A stretch of DNA of 12,189 bases, taken from positions 1 through 12,189 of the forward strand of contig JAICVC010000052.1 in NCBI GenBank assembly GCA_025935515.1. Direction: 5' to 3'. Shown here piece after piece: positions 1 through 6,147 of the stretch (the first letter of the stretch is position 1; each line of letters begins with the position of its first letter). Below the pieces are notes generated by a model, which saw only the letters and a list, made by a program, of their open reading frames with translations, was not told where the DNA came from and ran no database searches. The DNA is from Sphingomonas sp. Lineage in GTDB: Bacteria > Pseudomonadota > Alphaproteobacteria > Sphingomonadales > Sphingomonadaceae. Made by a program: the position numbers and the translations under genes.

Positions 1-7
1 CGATTTG

Positions 8-38
8 CCCCGGCGGCGGGGTCGGGTTTTTTTTTTTT
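8..38 (+). terminator. Rho-independent terminator with 12-T run
   Basis: CCCCG (8-12) and CGGGG (17-21) form a GC stem with loop GCGG. An alternative pairing, CCCGG (9-13) with TCGGG (22-26), sits directly against an unbroken run of twelve T (27-38). This is the classical intrinsic terminator layout. It would end a + strand gene lying left of the window, since no gene of the window ends here. Confidence 0.7.
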
Positions 39-54
39 ACTCCGTCGTGCCGGG

Positions 55-87
55 GCGGCGCGCGCCGAACAAATCGGCGCGCGCCGC
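55..87. repeat. 13-bp perfect inverted repeat (hairpin)
   Basis: GCGGCGCGCGCCG (55-67) is exactly mirrored by CGGCGCGCGCCGC (75-87) around the 7-nt loop AACAAAT. No T-run follows on either strand, so it is not a standard terminator by itself. It lies between the poly-T terminator and the GTG start of the DUF1810 gene, so it may be a leader hairpin, part of a double terminator, or a dispersed palindrome. Confidence 0.6.
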
Positions 88-122
88 TTCCCTGCCGCCG
101 GCCCCAGGGCCATGATGCCGGC

Positions 123-554
123 GTGAACGATCCCTTCGATCTGCAGCGCTTCGTCCTTGCGCAGGACGGCACCTACGAGACCGCCTTGGGCGAGCTCCGC
201 GCGGGATCCAAGCAGAGCCACTGGATGTGGTTCATCTTCCCCCAGCTTCACGGCCTCGGCGTCAGTCCCACCGCCCGGCTTTATGGCATCGTCTCGCTCG
301 ACGAGGCGCGAGCCTATCTCGCGCATCCGCTACTCGGCGCCCGCCTGCGCGAATGCGTTGAGGCGATCGTGCCGTTGGCAGGGCATCTCTCCGCCGAACA
401 GATTTTCGGGACAGTCGACGCGATGAAGTTGCGGTCGAGCCTCACGCTCTTCGATCAGGTCGAGCCTAACACGGCGTTTGCCGCCGGGCTCGCCAGCTAC
501 TTCGGCAGCGAGCGCGATCCGCGCACGCTCGCATTGTTGAACGCGCCGGCGTAA
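123..554 (+). CDS. DUF1810 family protein
   Basis: This 143-residue protein matches the DUF1810 family in pattern and length. Features are the N-terminal DPFDLQRFVLAQ, the SHWMWFIFPQ block (residues about 32-41), a GLGxSxTARLYG segment, and the later FGxxDAMKLRSSLTLF block (about residues 94-110). These aromatic and charged motifs are the family signature as I recall it. The biochemical function of the family is not established, so none is assigned. The start is GTG at 123; the ATGs at 112 and 115 are in another frame and no clear Shine-Dalgarno precedes the gene. It ends 39 bp before the peroxiredoxin on the same strand, so co-transcription is possible. No signal peptide or membrane segment is visible, so it should be cytoplasmic. 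Confidence 0.85.
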   Translation: MNDPFDLQRFVLAQDGTYETALGELRAGSKQSHWMWFIFPQLHGLGVSPTARLYGIVSLDEARAYLAHPLLGARLRECVEAIVPLAGHLSAEQIFGTVDAMKLRSSLTLFDQVEPNTAFAAGLASYFGSERDPRTLALLNAPA

Positions 555-593
555 TCAGCGCACCGACGCAGATTAGCTGACCCGGAGACCGTC

Positions 594-1115
594 ATGCGCA
601 AGCTTTTGTTCGCCGTTCTTGCTTCCAGCCTCGCACTCGCGCCGGCGACCGCCGCGCTCAAGCTGGGCGCCAAGGCGCCCGACTTCACCACGACTGGCGC
701 GGTCGGCGGCAAGGAATTCAAGATTCACCTCGCGGAGCAGCTCAAGAAGGGGCCGGTCGTCCTGTACTTCTTCCCCAAGGCGTTCACCTCGGGCTGCACT
801 GCGGAGGCGCACGCCTTCAGCGAAGCGATCGACGATTTCAAGAAAGCCGGAGCGCAAGTCATCGGCATGTCGGCCGACGATCTGCCGACGCTGCACAAAT
901 TCTCGACCGAACATTGCCGCAGCGCGTTCCCGGTTGCGACTGCGACCGCCGAGATCCAGAAGGAGTTCGACGTGGCGTGGGCCGCGCATCCGGGCATCAC
1001 CACCCGGACCTCCTACGTGATCGGCAGGAATGGGCAGATCGTGATGGTCCATGACGATCTCGATTTCAGCCAGCACGTCGCCAAGACACTGGCCGCGGTG
1101 AAGGCCCTCAAATAG
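594..1115 (+). CDS. Secreted peroxiredoxin (AhpC/TSA, BCP/PrxQ-like)
   Basis: This 173-residue thiol peroxidase should reduce hydrogen peroxide or organic peroxides through a cysteine sulfenic acid intermediate. Residues 1-20 (MRKLLFAVLASSLALAPATA) form a signal peptide, so it probably acts in the periplasm, unusual for BCP-type enzymes, most of which are cytosolic. The mature part starts with LKLGAKAPDF, followed by the active-site motif PKAFTSGC, fitting PxxxTxxC with peroxidatic Cys68. Arg138 in TTRTSYVI fits the conserved active-site arginine. The BCP resolving cysteine five residues after the first is absent. The only other cysteine is Cys108, so it is either an atypical 2-Cys enzyme using Cys108 or a 1-Cys enzyme. 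A GGAGA box at 584-588 supports the ATG at 594. Confidence 0.88.
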   Translation: MRKLLFAVLASSLALAPATAALKLGAKAPDFTTTGAVGGKEFKIHLAEQLKKGPVVLYFFPKAFTSGCTAEAHAFSEAIDDFKKAGAQVIGMSADDLPTLHKFSTEHCRSAFPVATATAEIQKEFDVAWAAHPGITTRTSYVIGRNGQIVMVHDDLDFSQHVAKTLAAVKALK

Positions 1116-1239
1116 ACCGGTCGGGGGCGTTGATCGCAGTCGCCGTGGCGGTTGGCTCAGCGGCCGCCGGCGGCGGTGCTTACTCAACTCATCCGCGTTA
1201 CCCGGCACCCAATCGATAATCGGGCCACGGGCTCGACAT

Positions 1240-1255
1240 TGGGTAGTTTTACCCA
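1240..1255 (+). promoter_or_regulatory. Hairpin/dyad immediately upstream of a start codon
   Basis: TGGGTA (1240-1245) and TACCCA (1250-1255) are perfect inverted copies around GTTT, two bases before the ATG at 1258. The position normally held by a Shine-Dalgarno sequence is occupied by this dyad. It could be an RNA hairpin controlling initiation or a DNA operator. The structure is seen directly; its role is inference. Confidence 0.4.
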
Positions 1256-1257
1256 GC

Positions 1258-2214
1258 ATGATGACCAACAGGAAGCTTTATGCTCGAGCCAGCGCCTTGC
1301 CCGCGATTGCCGCGGCCCTCGCGCTTTCTTCAACCCCTCTGCTTGCTCAGGAGGCGCAGCCCGTAACTACCGAGCCGCCGCCGGCGACTAGCGAGCCGGC
1401 GCCCGCGACCGACGCAGCGCCGCCCACCACGGAAACGACCACCACCACCGACACGACAGCCGAGCCGACGACAACCGAGGCGGCGCCGGCGACGACATCG
1501 ACCAAGAGCGTCAAGCGAACAACCCGCACGGCAACCGCCAAGCCCGCGACCACGACTCGGGTGACGACCACGCACACCGTCGCTCGCGCGGCCGCGCCCG
1601 CGGCACCGGCGGCACCCGCTGCTGCGCCGACCCGGGCGGTCGAGTCCCAGTCGGCTGTGCCGCCAGTCGTCGACGTGAACGCCACGCCGGCAACGCCGCC
1701 CACCGCTGCGACCGCCGAGCCTGCGAAAAGCGACGAGACGCTGCCGATCGCCGCGGGCGGTGCGCTTGCTTTACTCGCGCTTGGTGGCGGCGCCTTCGCT
1801 CTTGCTCGCCGCCGCCGTGCCCACGAGGAGGACGAGTGGTACGAGGAGGAGACCAGCGAGCCGATTGAAACCGCGACGGTCGAACCGGAGCCTCGGCCCG
1901 AGCCCACCATCCACGAAGAGCAGCCGGCGATCGTTGCCCCGTCGGCCTTCGCGTGGGGCACTGAACAGCATGTCCGTGACCCCGAGCCGATGGTCGAAGA
2001 GGACGACCGCATGCCTGGCGAAAGCTGGGTCGAGCGTGCCTATCGCGGGCCGACGCCGAACAACCCGTCGGTCTCGCTTCGCGCGCGACTGAAACGCGCT
2101 GCCTTCTTCGACAAGCGCGAGCGCGACGTCGCGGCCGGCACAGCGGCGCCGGTCGAGATGGACGCCGGCCTGCCCGAAGCCATGGTCGAGGAACAGGAGC
2201 GCGAGCTCGCCTGA
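1258..2214 (+). CDS. Secreted/anchored protein with Thr/Pro/Ala stalk, one TM helix and acidic tail
   Basis: I do not recognise a named family. The 318-residue protein has a signal peptide (residues 1 to about 31, ending LLAQ), a long low-complexity stalk of Thr, Pro and Ala (about 35-160, including TTETTTTTDTT and APAAPAAPAAAP), and one hydrophobic helix (about 163-183). A cytosolic anchor RRRR (184-187) and an acidic Glu-rich tail to 318 follow. The expected topology is stalk in the periplasm, tail in the cytoplasm. ETLPIAAGG before the helix and the RRRR after it superficially mimic a Gram-positive LPxTG sorting signal, so automatic annotation may call it LPXTG-anchored. A long cytosolic tail argues against sortase processing. 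The start could be ATG 1258 or 1261; neither has a Shine-Dalgarno. A stem-loop terminator follows 26 bp after the stop. Confidence 0.75.
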   Translation: MMTNRKLYARASALPAIAAALALSSTPLLAQEAQPVTTEPPPATSEPAPATDAAPPTTETTTTTDTTAEPTTTEAAPATTSTKSVKRTTRTATAKPATTTRVTTTHTVARAAAPAAPAAPAAAPTRAVESQSAVPPVVDVNATPATPPTAATAEPAKSDETLPIAAGGALALLALGGGAFALARRRRAHEEDEWYEEETSEPIETATVEPEPRPEPTIHEEQPAIVAPSAFAWGTEQHVRDPEPMVEEDDRMPGESWVERAYRGPTPNNPSVSLRARLKRAAFFDKRERDVAAGTAAPVEMDAGLPEAMVEEQERELA

Positions 2215-2240
2215 CACCCATCAAGAAAGAAAGCGAGAGC

Positions 2241-2269
2241 CGCCGCCCACTGGCCGGGCGGCGATTTTC
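2241..2269 (+). terminator. Stem-loop terminator
   Basis: CGCCGCCC (2241-2248) pairs perfectly with GGGCGGCG (2256-2263) around the loop ACTGGCC and is followed by ATTTTC. The short T tract makes it a modest but plausible intrinsic terminator for the 1258-2214 gene. It separates that gene from the PAS_5 gene downstream. Confidence 0.65.
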
Positions 2270-2348
2270 GATTCCCTTCCCGCGATTTTAACCCTTTCTA
2301 AGCACCATCGGCGCACAAGCTGCCTGCAAATCAAGCGGAGGGGCAGGA

Positions 2349-3782
2349 ATGGGTGCGCCCGTTTCAAGCGCAAAGTCGGCCGACCAGCCGGCAGCGGAAA
2401 CGCTGCTGACGGCCTTCAAAACGATCAACGCCGCCGAGCGGCGCAAGCACGCCAGCGTGCTCAACTATTGGCTGTCGATTCGCGGCGACAAGGAGTTTCC
2501 GCCGCTGCACGACCTCGACCCGCTCGAGCTGTCGGACGCTGGGCCGAACTCGATCCTGCTCGAGCTGATCAGCGGCGGCCACGACGCCGAGGTGCGCCAT
2601 CTCGGCGAAGGACTGGTCGGCGAGCAACGGGTCGAGCGGATCATCGACGCACCAAGCCCGTCGATCCTCGCCTGTATCGCCAAGAAGCTTCCGATCGTCG
2701 CAATCTCGCGCGACTTTCTCGCCTTCGAGGATGAATATGAGGGCGATGACGGGCAGACCCGCTGCTGGGTGACTCTCCTCCCGCTGAGCGCCGGCGGCGC
2801 CTGGGTGGATTATGTCTATGCGCTGGTCAGCGCCGATTCGCCGGCGGCCAAGGCCGCATCGAAGAAATCTTCGAAGAAGGCAGAACCCGAGGCGGAGGAA
2901 ATCGAGGAAGCGGCTGCCGAGGAAATCGAACAGCCCGTCGCCGAAGAGGCCGAAGCACCAGTCGAGGAGGCCGTCGAGGAGCCGGAGGCTGTTCTCGAAG
3001 AGTCTGAAGCGGAGCAGCCGGCCAAGCCGGTCGCTTCGGCCGTGGCCAAGGCCGCGCCCGGCTTCTCGAAGCTGTTCGACAGCCTCGCCGGCCTGACCGG
3101 TTTCTATGGCAGCCAGCCGGTCAAGGTCGAGCCGGTCGCCGAGCCCGATGACGCGGCCGAGCCTCTCGACGAAGAACCGGCCGAGCAGCCCGCCGTCGCC
3201 GAGGAGCCGGATGACGAGCCCGTCGCCGAGAACGCGCCTGGCGAGGAAGAAGTGGCCGGTGAGCCGCTCGACGAGGAGATCGTCGCCGAAGAACCTGTGG
3301 CGGAAGAGATCGTCGCCGAAGAACCCGTGGCGGAAGAGATGACCGCCGAGGAACCGGTCAGCGAGAAAGCCGCCAGGACGCAACCCCAACCCGCCAGTGC
3401 ATCGGAGGGAACCTTGCAGAAGAAGCTGACTGAAGTCCGCACCAAGACCGACGAAGCGCGGCTGGCCAAAATTCGTGCCAATGCCGCGCTCTACGAGGGC
3501 CTCAGCGCCGCCTACGACTTCGCCCTCGACGCCGAGGACGCGCCGGAGGAATATCTCCGGCTGGTCGAGGCGCAGGGCCTGAAGATCCAGTTGCGCTCGC
3601 CGATGAAGCCGGTGGTCAAGCTGGCGTTCGAGGGCATGTGCGACGAGGCCACGATCAGGCAGCTCGAGGCGGTACTGGCCTGGGCGTTCGAGCAGGAGCT
3701 GCCGCGCGGCACGCTCGCCGAGCGGATCGAGCAGGCCGGCGGCGTCGGTTATATCCTGAACGGAGAAAAGAAGGCGGCCTGA
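2349..3782 (+). CDS. PAS_5-like protein with long acidic repeat linker
   Basis: Residues about 25-165 resemble the alphaproteobacterial PAS_5 family: a SVLNYWLSIRGDKEFPPLHDLDP-type opening, then LLELI, EVRHLGEGLV and a closing WVTLLPLSAGGAWVDYVYALV strand pair. Such domains occur in envelope or polar regulators; a ligand is not predictable. Residues about 165-350 are a Glu/Pro/Ala/Val linker with a basic patch at its start (KKSSKK). It includes three tandem ten-residue units EEIVAEEPVA (309-338). Residues 240-255 (SKLFDSLAGLTGFYG) form a short non-acidic island. The C-terminal 120 residues are a folded-looking helical domain that I do not recognise (KLTEVRTKTDEARLAKIRAN to the end). GGAGGGGCAGG just before ATG 2349 supports this start. 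No membrane segment is visible, so it is probably cytoplasmic. Confidence 0.8.
   Translation: MGAPVSSAKSADQPAAETLLTAFKTINAAERRKHASVLNYWLSIRGDKEFPPLHDLDPLELSDAGPNSILLELISGGHDAEVRHLGEGLVGEQRVERIIDAPSPSILACIAKKLPIVAISRDFLAFEDEYEGDDGQTRCWVTLLPLSAGGAWVDYVYALVSADSPAAKAASKKSSKKAEPEAEEIEEAAAEEIEQPVAEEAEAPVEEAVEEPEAVLEESEAEQPAKPVASAVAKAAPGFSKLFDSLAGLTGFYGSQPVKVEPVAEPDDAAEPLDEEPAEQPAVAEEPDDEPVAENAPGEEEVAGEPLDEEIVAEEPVAEEIVAEEPVAEEMTAEEPVSEKAARTQPQPASASEGTLQKKLTEVRTKTDEARLAKIRANAALYEGLSAAYDFALDAEDAPEEYLRLVEAQGLKIQLRSPMKPVVKLAFEGMCDEATIRQLEAVLAWAFEQELPRGTLAERIEQAGGVGYILNGEKKAA
3273..3362 (+). repeat. Three tandem 30-bp units inside the PAS_5 gene
   Basis: Three consecutive 30-bp units encode EEIVAEEPVA, EEIVAEEPVA and EEMTAEEPVS. 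The first two are nearly identical in DNA; the third has diverged. The unit is a whole number of codons, so copy number can change without a frameshift, making linker length a likely variable trait. Confidence 0.85.
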
Positions 3783-3809
3783 CGCCAGGCGGCCTGATTG
3801 TAGCGGCCT

Positions 3810-4274
3810 TTAGCCTTTGCGCTTGAGGCCCGCGACCACCGCGTCCACGGCGCATTTCCGGGACAATTCAGCGAGGATCGCGATGTCGCGGTCCTCGGCC
3901 TGGCGGGCCATGCGATGGGTCCGGGTGGCGATACTCCGAAGCTCGTTGATCGTGCCCTCGGGAAGCTGCTCCTGATCGGCCAGCAGCCGCTCGAAAACGG
4001 CTTCGGCCAGCGGCTTTTCGAACTCGAGTCCGATGAACTCGCCGCAATGCCAAACGACCCGGCTGAATTGCGTCTCGAGCCCGGCGATGCTGAGCCAGAC
4101 CCAGCTGTCGTCCTCGACGTTGGACGTGCATTCGACCCGGCAGCCGTGCGTCGACATGTCGATGACCCGCGCCTTGACGCGGCTCTTGGTTCCGTCGCGC
4201 ATCGTGGCCGTGAGGCGCAGCGCGAGCCGCTCGACGCGGCGGCGCTCTTCCTGGGCTTTAGCCGGTTGGGCCAT
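3810..4274 (-). CDS. PilZ domain protein
   Basis: This 154-residue protein carries the two PilZ signatures for cyclic di-GMP binding: an N-terminal arginine cluster RRRVER (residues 11-16, RxxxR type) and DMSTHG (39-44, D/NxSxxG type). A typical PilZ beta-strand run follows (WVWLSIAGL, FSRVVWHCGEFIGLEFEKPL). The C-terminal 55 residues are helical and charged, outside the PilZ core, possibly a partner-binding tail. The frame stays open for more than 600 bp upstream, but ATG at 4274 is the likely start: GGGGGTAAGGA lies six bases before it. A second in-frame ATG at 4301 would add nine residues. It faces the preceding gene tail to tail, with 27 bp between stops. It is likely cytoplasmic, linking c-di-GMP to motility or surface traits, but no target is visible. 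Confidence 0.88.
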   Translation of the reverse strand: MAQPAKAQEERRRVERLALRLTATMRDGTKSRVKARVIDMSTHGCRVECTSNVEDDSWVWLSIAGLETQFSRVVWHCGEFIGLEFEKPLAEAVFERLLADQEQLPEGTINELRSIATRTHRMARQAEDRDIAILAELSRKCAVDAVVAGLKRKG

Positions 4275-4622
4275 GCGAATCCTTACCCCCGAAGCCTTCA
4301 TGCGCGCGACTGGTGAACAAATGGTTCCCGGAGCGTCCGGCGCCACGGGCTTGATTACCCCCACGAGGGGTCCATATTGAGCCAATGTCCGGCTACTTTC
4401 AGCTTGTTCGGCCCCAGCTCCATCCCGAGAGCAGCACGGCACGACTCTAGCGCTCCTCGCGCCCCGCGCTCTTCGCGCGGCGATCGCTTGGGGCCTCTCT
4501 GATCTGAGCCGCGGATTGCATCGAAGCGATCCGCACCACCATTTCGCTGGAGAATAGACGAGAGCTTTCGTCGGCACCGCTTGGGCGGGCCGGGAGTGTT
4601 GCTCGTCAGGAGTGATAATCCC
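4275..4622. other. Gene-free divergent region with small hairpins
   Basis: No convincing gene is seen in these 348 bp between the divergent PilZ gene and the 72-aa gene. Open frames here are short and lack start signals. Small stem-loops are visible: CCGGA/TCCGG (4328-4340), ACCCC/GGGGT (4357-4371), and a nine-pair stem GCGGATTGC/GCGATCCGC (4511-4534, one T-G pair). Promoters for both flanking genes should lie here, but no clear -35/-10 pair could be picked. Confidence 0.5.
4511..4534. repeat. Nine-pair stem-loop
   Basis: GCGGATTGC (4511-4519) pairs with GCGATCCGC (4526-4534) around the loop ATCGAA, with one T-G wobble on the + strand. No T tract follows on either strand. It may be a leader structure of the + strand operon beginning at 4623, a regulator site, or chance. 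Confidence 0.4.
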
Positions 4623-4841
4623 GTGCACAGCCAACGCTTTGCAGTCGAGTTCGACCGCCGCACCGTCGGCGTCGCAGTCCGCGTTCCGGGCGGTTTCATG
4701 TTCTATTCGTCGGACGATTCGTTCGACGAGATGGACGGCCGCCTGTTCCGGCGCGCACGCGCCCTCGAGCGTCACCTGGAGAAGGTTGCGAAGCGCCGCC
4801 GGCAAGCGCCGCTGCTGCGCCATGCCACTGCCCTGAACTGA
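4623..4841 (+). CDS. Small basic protein of unknown function (72 aa)
   Basis: I do not recognise the family. The frame opens at TTG 4581, but GTG at 4623 is the better start because AGGAG (4608-4612) lies ten bases before it. The N-terminal half (HSQRFAVEFDRRTVGVAVRV, then GGFMFYSSDDSFDEMDG) looks like a small beta-strand fold. The C-terminal third is a strongly basic helix (RRARALERHLEKVAKRRR). No signal peptide or membrane helix is present, so it is probably cytoplasmic and could bind nucleic acid, which is inference only. It is the first of three closely spaced same-strand genes, with the membrane protein 50 bp downstream and then rnk. Confidence 0.6.
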   Translation: MHSQRFAVEFDRRTVGVAVRVPGGFMFYSSDDSFDEMDGRLFRRARALERHLEKVAKRRRQAPLLRHATALN

Positions 4842-4891
4842 TGGGCGGTGAGCCGCCTCCGCCATTCCTTCCCAGATTCCGGAGACTTTCC

Positions 4892-5206
4892 ATGTACTCT
4901 CAGACCACTCCCGCCGCGGAGATTCCAAGGCCGCATGCGAGCCGCGAACGGGTGTCGCGCCTGCTGTTCCATTATCCTCGGGTCAGCGACCAGCAATCCC
5001 GGGAAATCCTCGATTTCCTGCGTAGCGCGCGCCATCTCGACCTCGGCCAGTTGACCACCAACGAGCAGATAAGGCCCCAGCTCGACGCCTTCATGGCCGA
5101 CCACAAGCGGCATTTCCGGTTGAAATGGACCGAAGGGCTCGCCGTGGTCGGCGGGATCGCGCTGCTACTGGCGACGCTGTGGCTGCTCGGCGGCGCAATG
5201 CCGTGA
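4892..5206 (+). CDS. C-tail-anchored membrane protein of unknown function (104 aa)
   Basis: I do not recognise a named family. Residues 18-75 are soluble and mostly helical (RERVSRLLFHYPRVSDQQ, then REILDFLRSARHLDLGQL and QLDAFMADHKRHF). A single transmembrane helix at about 83-101 ends only three residues before the stop. The layout is a cytoplasmic domain anchored by its C-terminus, with KRHFRLKW as the basic edge on the cytoplasmic side. GGAGA (4881-4885), six bases before ATG 4892, decides the start; the frame extends further up without a signal. It lies between the 72-aa gene and rnk and is probably co-transcribed with rnk, 46 bp downstream. Confidence 0.72.
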   Translation: MYSQTTPAAEIPRPHASRERVSRLLFHYPRVSDQQSREILDFLRSARHLDLGQLTTNEQIRPQLDAFMADHKRHFRLKWTEGLAVVGGIALLLATLWLLGGAMP

Positions 5207-5252
5207 TGGCGCGCACTTTCCCAAATTTCACATCCGACAAGGAGACATGATC

Positions 5253-5666
5253 ATGGCCACCATTGCTAATTCGGCCGGCGCCCGGCCGCCAATCCACCTG
5301 CTGGCGGCGGAATCCGACCTGGTCGCCGGCCTCGCCCTCAGGGCGGAGCAGCAGCACCCGCTCGTCGCCGCCATGCTGCTCGAAGAAATCGAGCGCGCCG
5401 AGCTCCACGAGCCGGACACCATGCCGGCCGGGCACGTCCGCCTCGATTCGCGCGTCACCTTCATCGACGAGAAGAGCCACCAGCTGCGCGACGTGAAGCT
5501 GGTGCTTCCCGCCGAGGCCAACATCGCTGAAGGCCGAATCTCGATCCTGACACCGATGGGCGCCGCGCTCTATGGCCTCAGCGCTGGCGACTCCATTAAC
5601 TGGCCGGACCGAACGGGCAACACCCGGCCGATCCGCATCGTTCGCGTCGCCGAGCCGGAAGAGTGA
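5253..5666 (+). CDS. Nucleoside diphosphate kinase regulator Rnk (GreA/GreB C-terminal domain)
   Basis: The 137-residue product has the Rnk layout: a short helical N-terminal half (to about residue 50, LVAAMLLEEIERAEL) and a GreA/GreB-type C-terminal fold. The latter includes GHVRLDSRVTF, the segment RDVKLVLPAEANIAEGRISI, then LTPMGAALYGLSAGDSI. In the known family Rnk binds RNA polymerase near the secondary channel but lacks the long Gre coiled coil needed for transcript cleavage, and it influences nucleotide pools. AAGGAG ending at 5244 leaves eight bases to ATG 5253 but only two to ATG 5247, so 5253 is preferred. It is the last gene of the + strand run and converges on the MerR gene with ten bases between stops. 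The product should be cytoplasmic. Confidence 0.9.
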   Translation: MATIANSAGARPPIHLLAAESDLVAGLALRAEQQHPLVAAMLLEEIERAELHEPDTMPAGHVRLDSRVTFIDEKSHQLRDVKLVLPAEANIAEGRISILTPMGAALYGLSAGDSINWPDRTGNTRPIRIVRVAEPEE

Positions 5667-5676
5667 CGGGCTGCGA

Positions 5677-6087
5677 TCACTTCGGCTCGAACGCGCCGAG
5701 GATCGGGCAGGGGCCGCCGCGCTTGCTCGCGCAGGCCCGGGCGAGGCCGGCTAGCGCGTCGCGCGCCTGCTCGAGCTCCGCGATCTTCGCGTCGAGCGCC
5801 GCCACTCGCGCCCGCGCCAGCTCACGCGCCCGGGCGCGGTCGTCCGAGGCGTCGAGCTCGAGCAGCTCGCTGATCTCGGCGAGCGTGAAGCCGGCGGCCT
5901 GTGCCGAGCGGATGAACTTCAGGCGCTTGACGTCCTCGTCGCCGTAGCGGCGCACCTCGCCGGGCGGCCGCGCCGGCTCGGGCAGAAGCCCCCGCCGCTG
6001 ATAATAACGCACCGTTTCGACCCCTACGCCTGCAGCCCTGGCGAGCCCGCCGATGGTGTCCGAATTTTTCGCTTGATTCCGTACCAT
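5677..6087 (-). CDS. MerR-family metal-responsive regulator (two-cysteine type)
   Basis: The 136-residue protein has a MerR winged helix (TIGGLARAAGVGVETVRYYQRRGLL, residues 11-35, then GEVRRYGDEDVKRLKFI), a dimerisation helix (about 85-118) and a metal loop C119-x7-C127-PIL. It is closest in style to mercury MerR (YYQRRGLLPEP, RRYGDEDV), but the position of MerR Cys82 is not cysteine here. The C-x7-CP spacing is that of CueR rather than the C-x8-C of MerR. The metal could therefore be Hg(II), Cu(I)/Ag(I) or another soft ion. Start choice is uncertain: ATG 6087 gives the family's usual N-terminus but lies at the centre of the operator dyad with no Shine-Dalgarno. ATG 6108 adds seven residues; ATG 6168 would overlap the divergent metallothionein gene and is unlikely. 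Confidence 0.88.
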   Translation of the reverse strand: MVRNQAKNSDTIGGLARAAGVGVETVRYYQRRGLLPEPARPPGEVRRYGDEDVKRLKFIRSAQAAGFTLAEISELLELDASDDRARARELARARVAALDAKIAELEQARDALAGLARACASKRGGPCPILGAFEPK

Positions 6088-6104
6088 GGTACGGACGCCA
6101 TAAG
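6073..6104 (+). promoter_or_regulatory. MerR-type promoter and operator of the metallothionein gene
   Basis: A perfect 16-bp palindrome CCGTACCATGGTACGG (6079-6094) directly follows TTGATT (6073-6078), a near-consensus -35. CATAAG (6099-6104) is the best -10, giving a 20-bp spacer. An over-long 19-20-bp spacer holding a dyad is the hallmark of promoters that MerR proteins activate by DNA distortion. The half-sites CCGTAC/GTACGG are those I recall from the mer operator. It reads toward the small cysteine-rich gene at 6148 and overlaps the start of the MerR gene, so it probably controls both. Confidence 0.82.
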
Positions 6105-6147
6105 CCATTAGTCCGCTGTTGGACAGGTTCGAAAAGGAGACTCCACG

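Noticed and set aside
573..1268. 231-codon - strand open frame
   Set aside because: It is antisense to the peroxiredoxin with its complete active site; the composition is typical of a shadow frame.
1738..1818. True LPxTG sortase anchor
   Set aside because: The motif is LPIAA rather than LPxTG and is followed by a 130-residue cytosolic tail; everything else indicates a Gram-negative host.
4355..4699. 114-codon open frame on the - strand
   Set aside because: No Shine-Dalgarno or recognisable motif, Pro/Arg-rich composition typical of a GC-rich non-coding frame, and overlap with the better supported gene at 4623.
4302..4928. N-terminal extension of the PilZ gene in an open frame up to 4928 (-)
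   Set aside because: The frame overlaps the + strand 72-aa and membrane-protein genes, the extension has no domain pattern, and a good ribosome site marks 4274.
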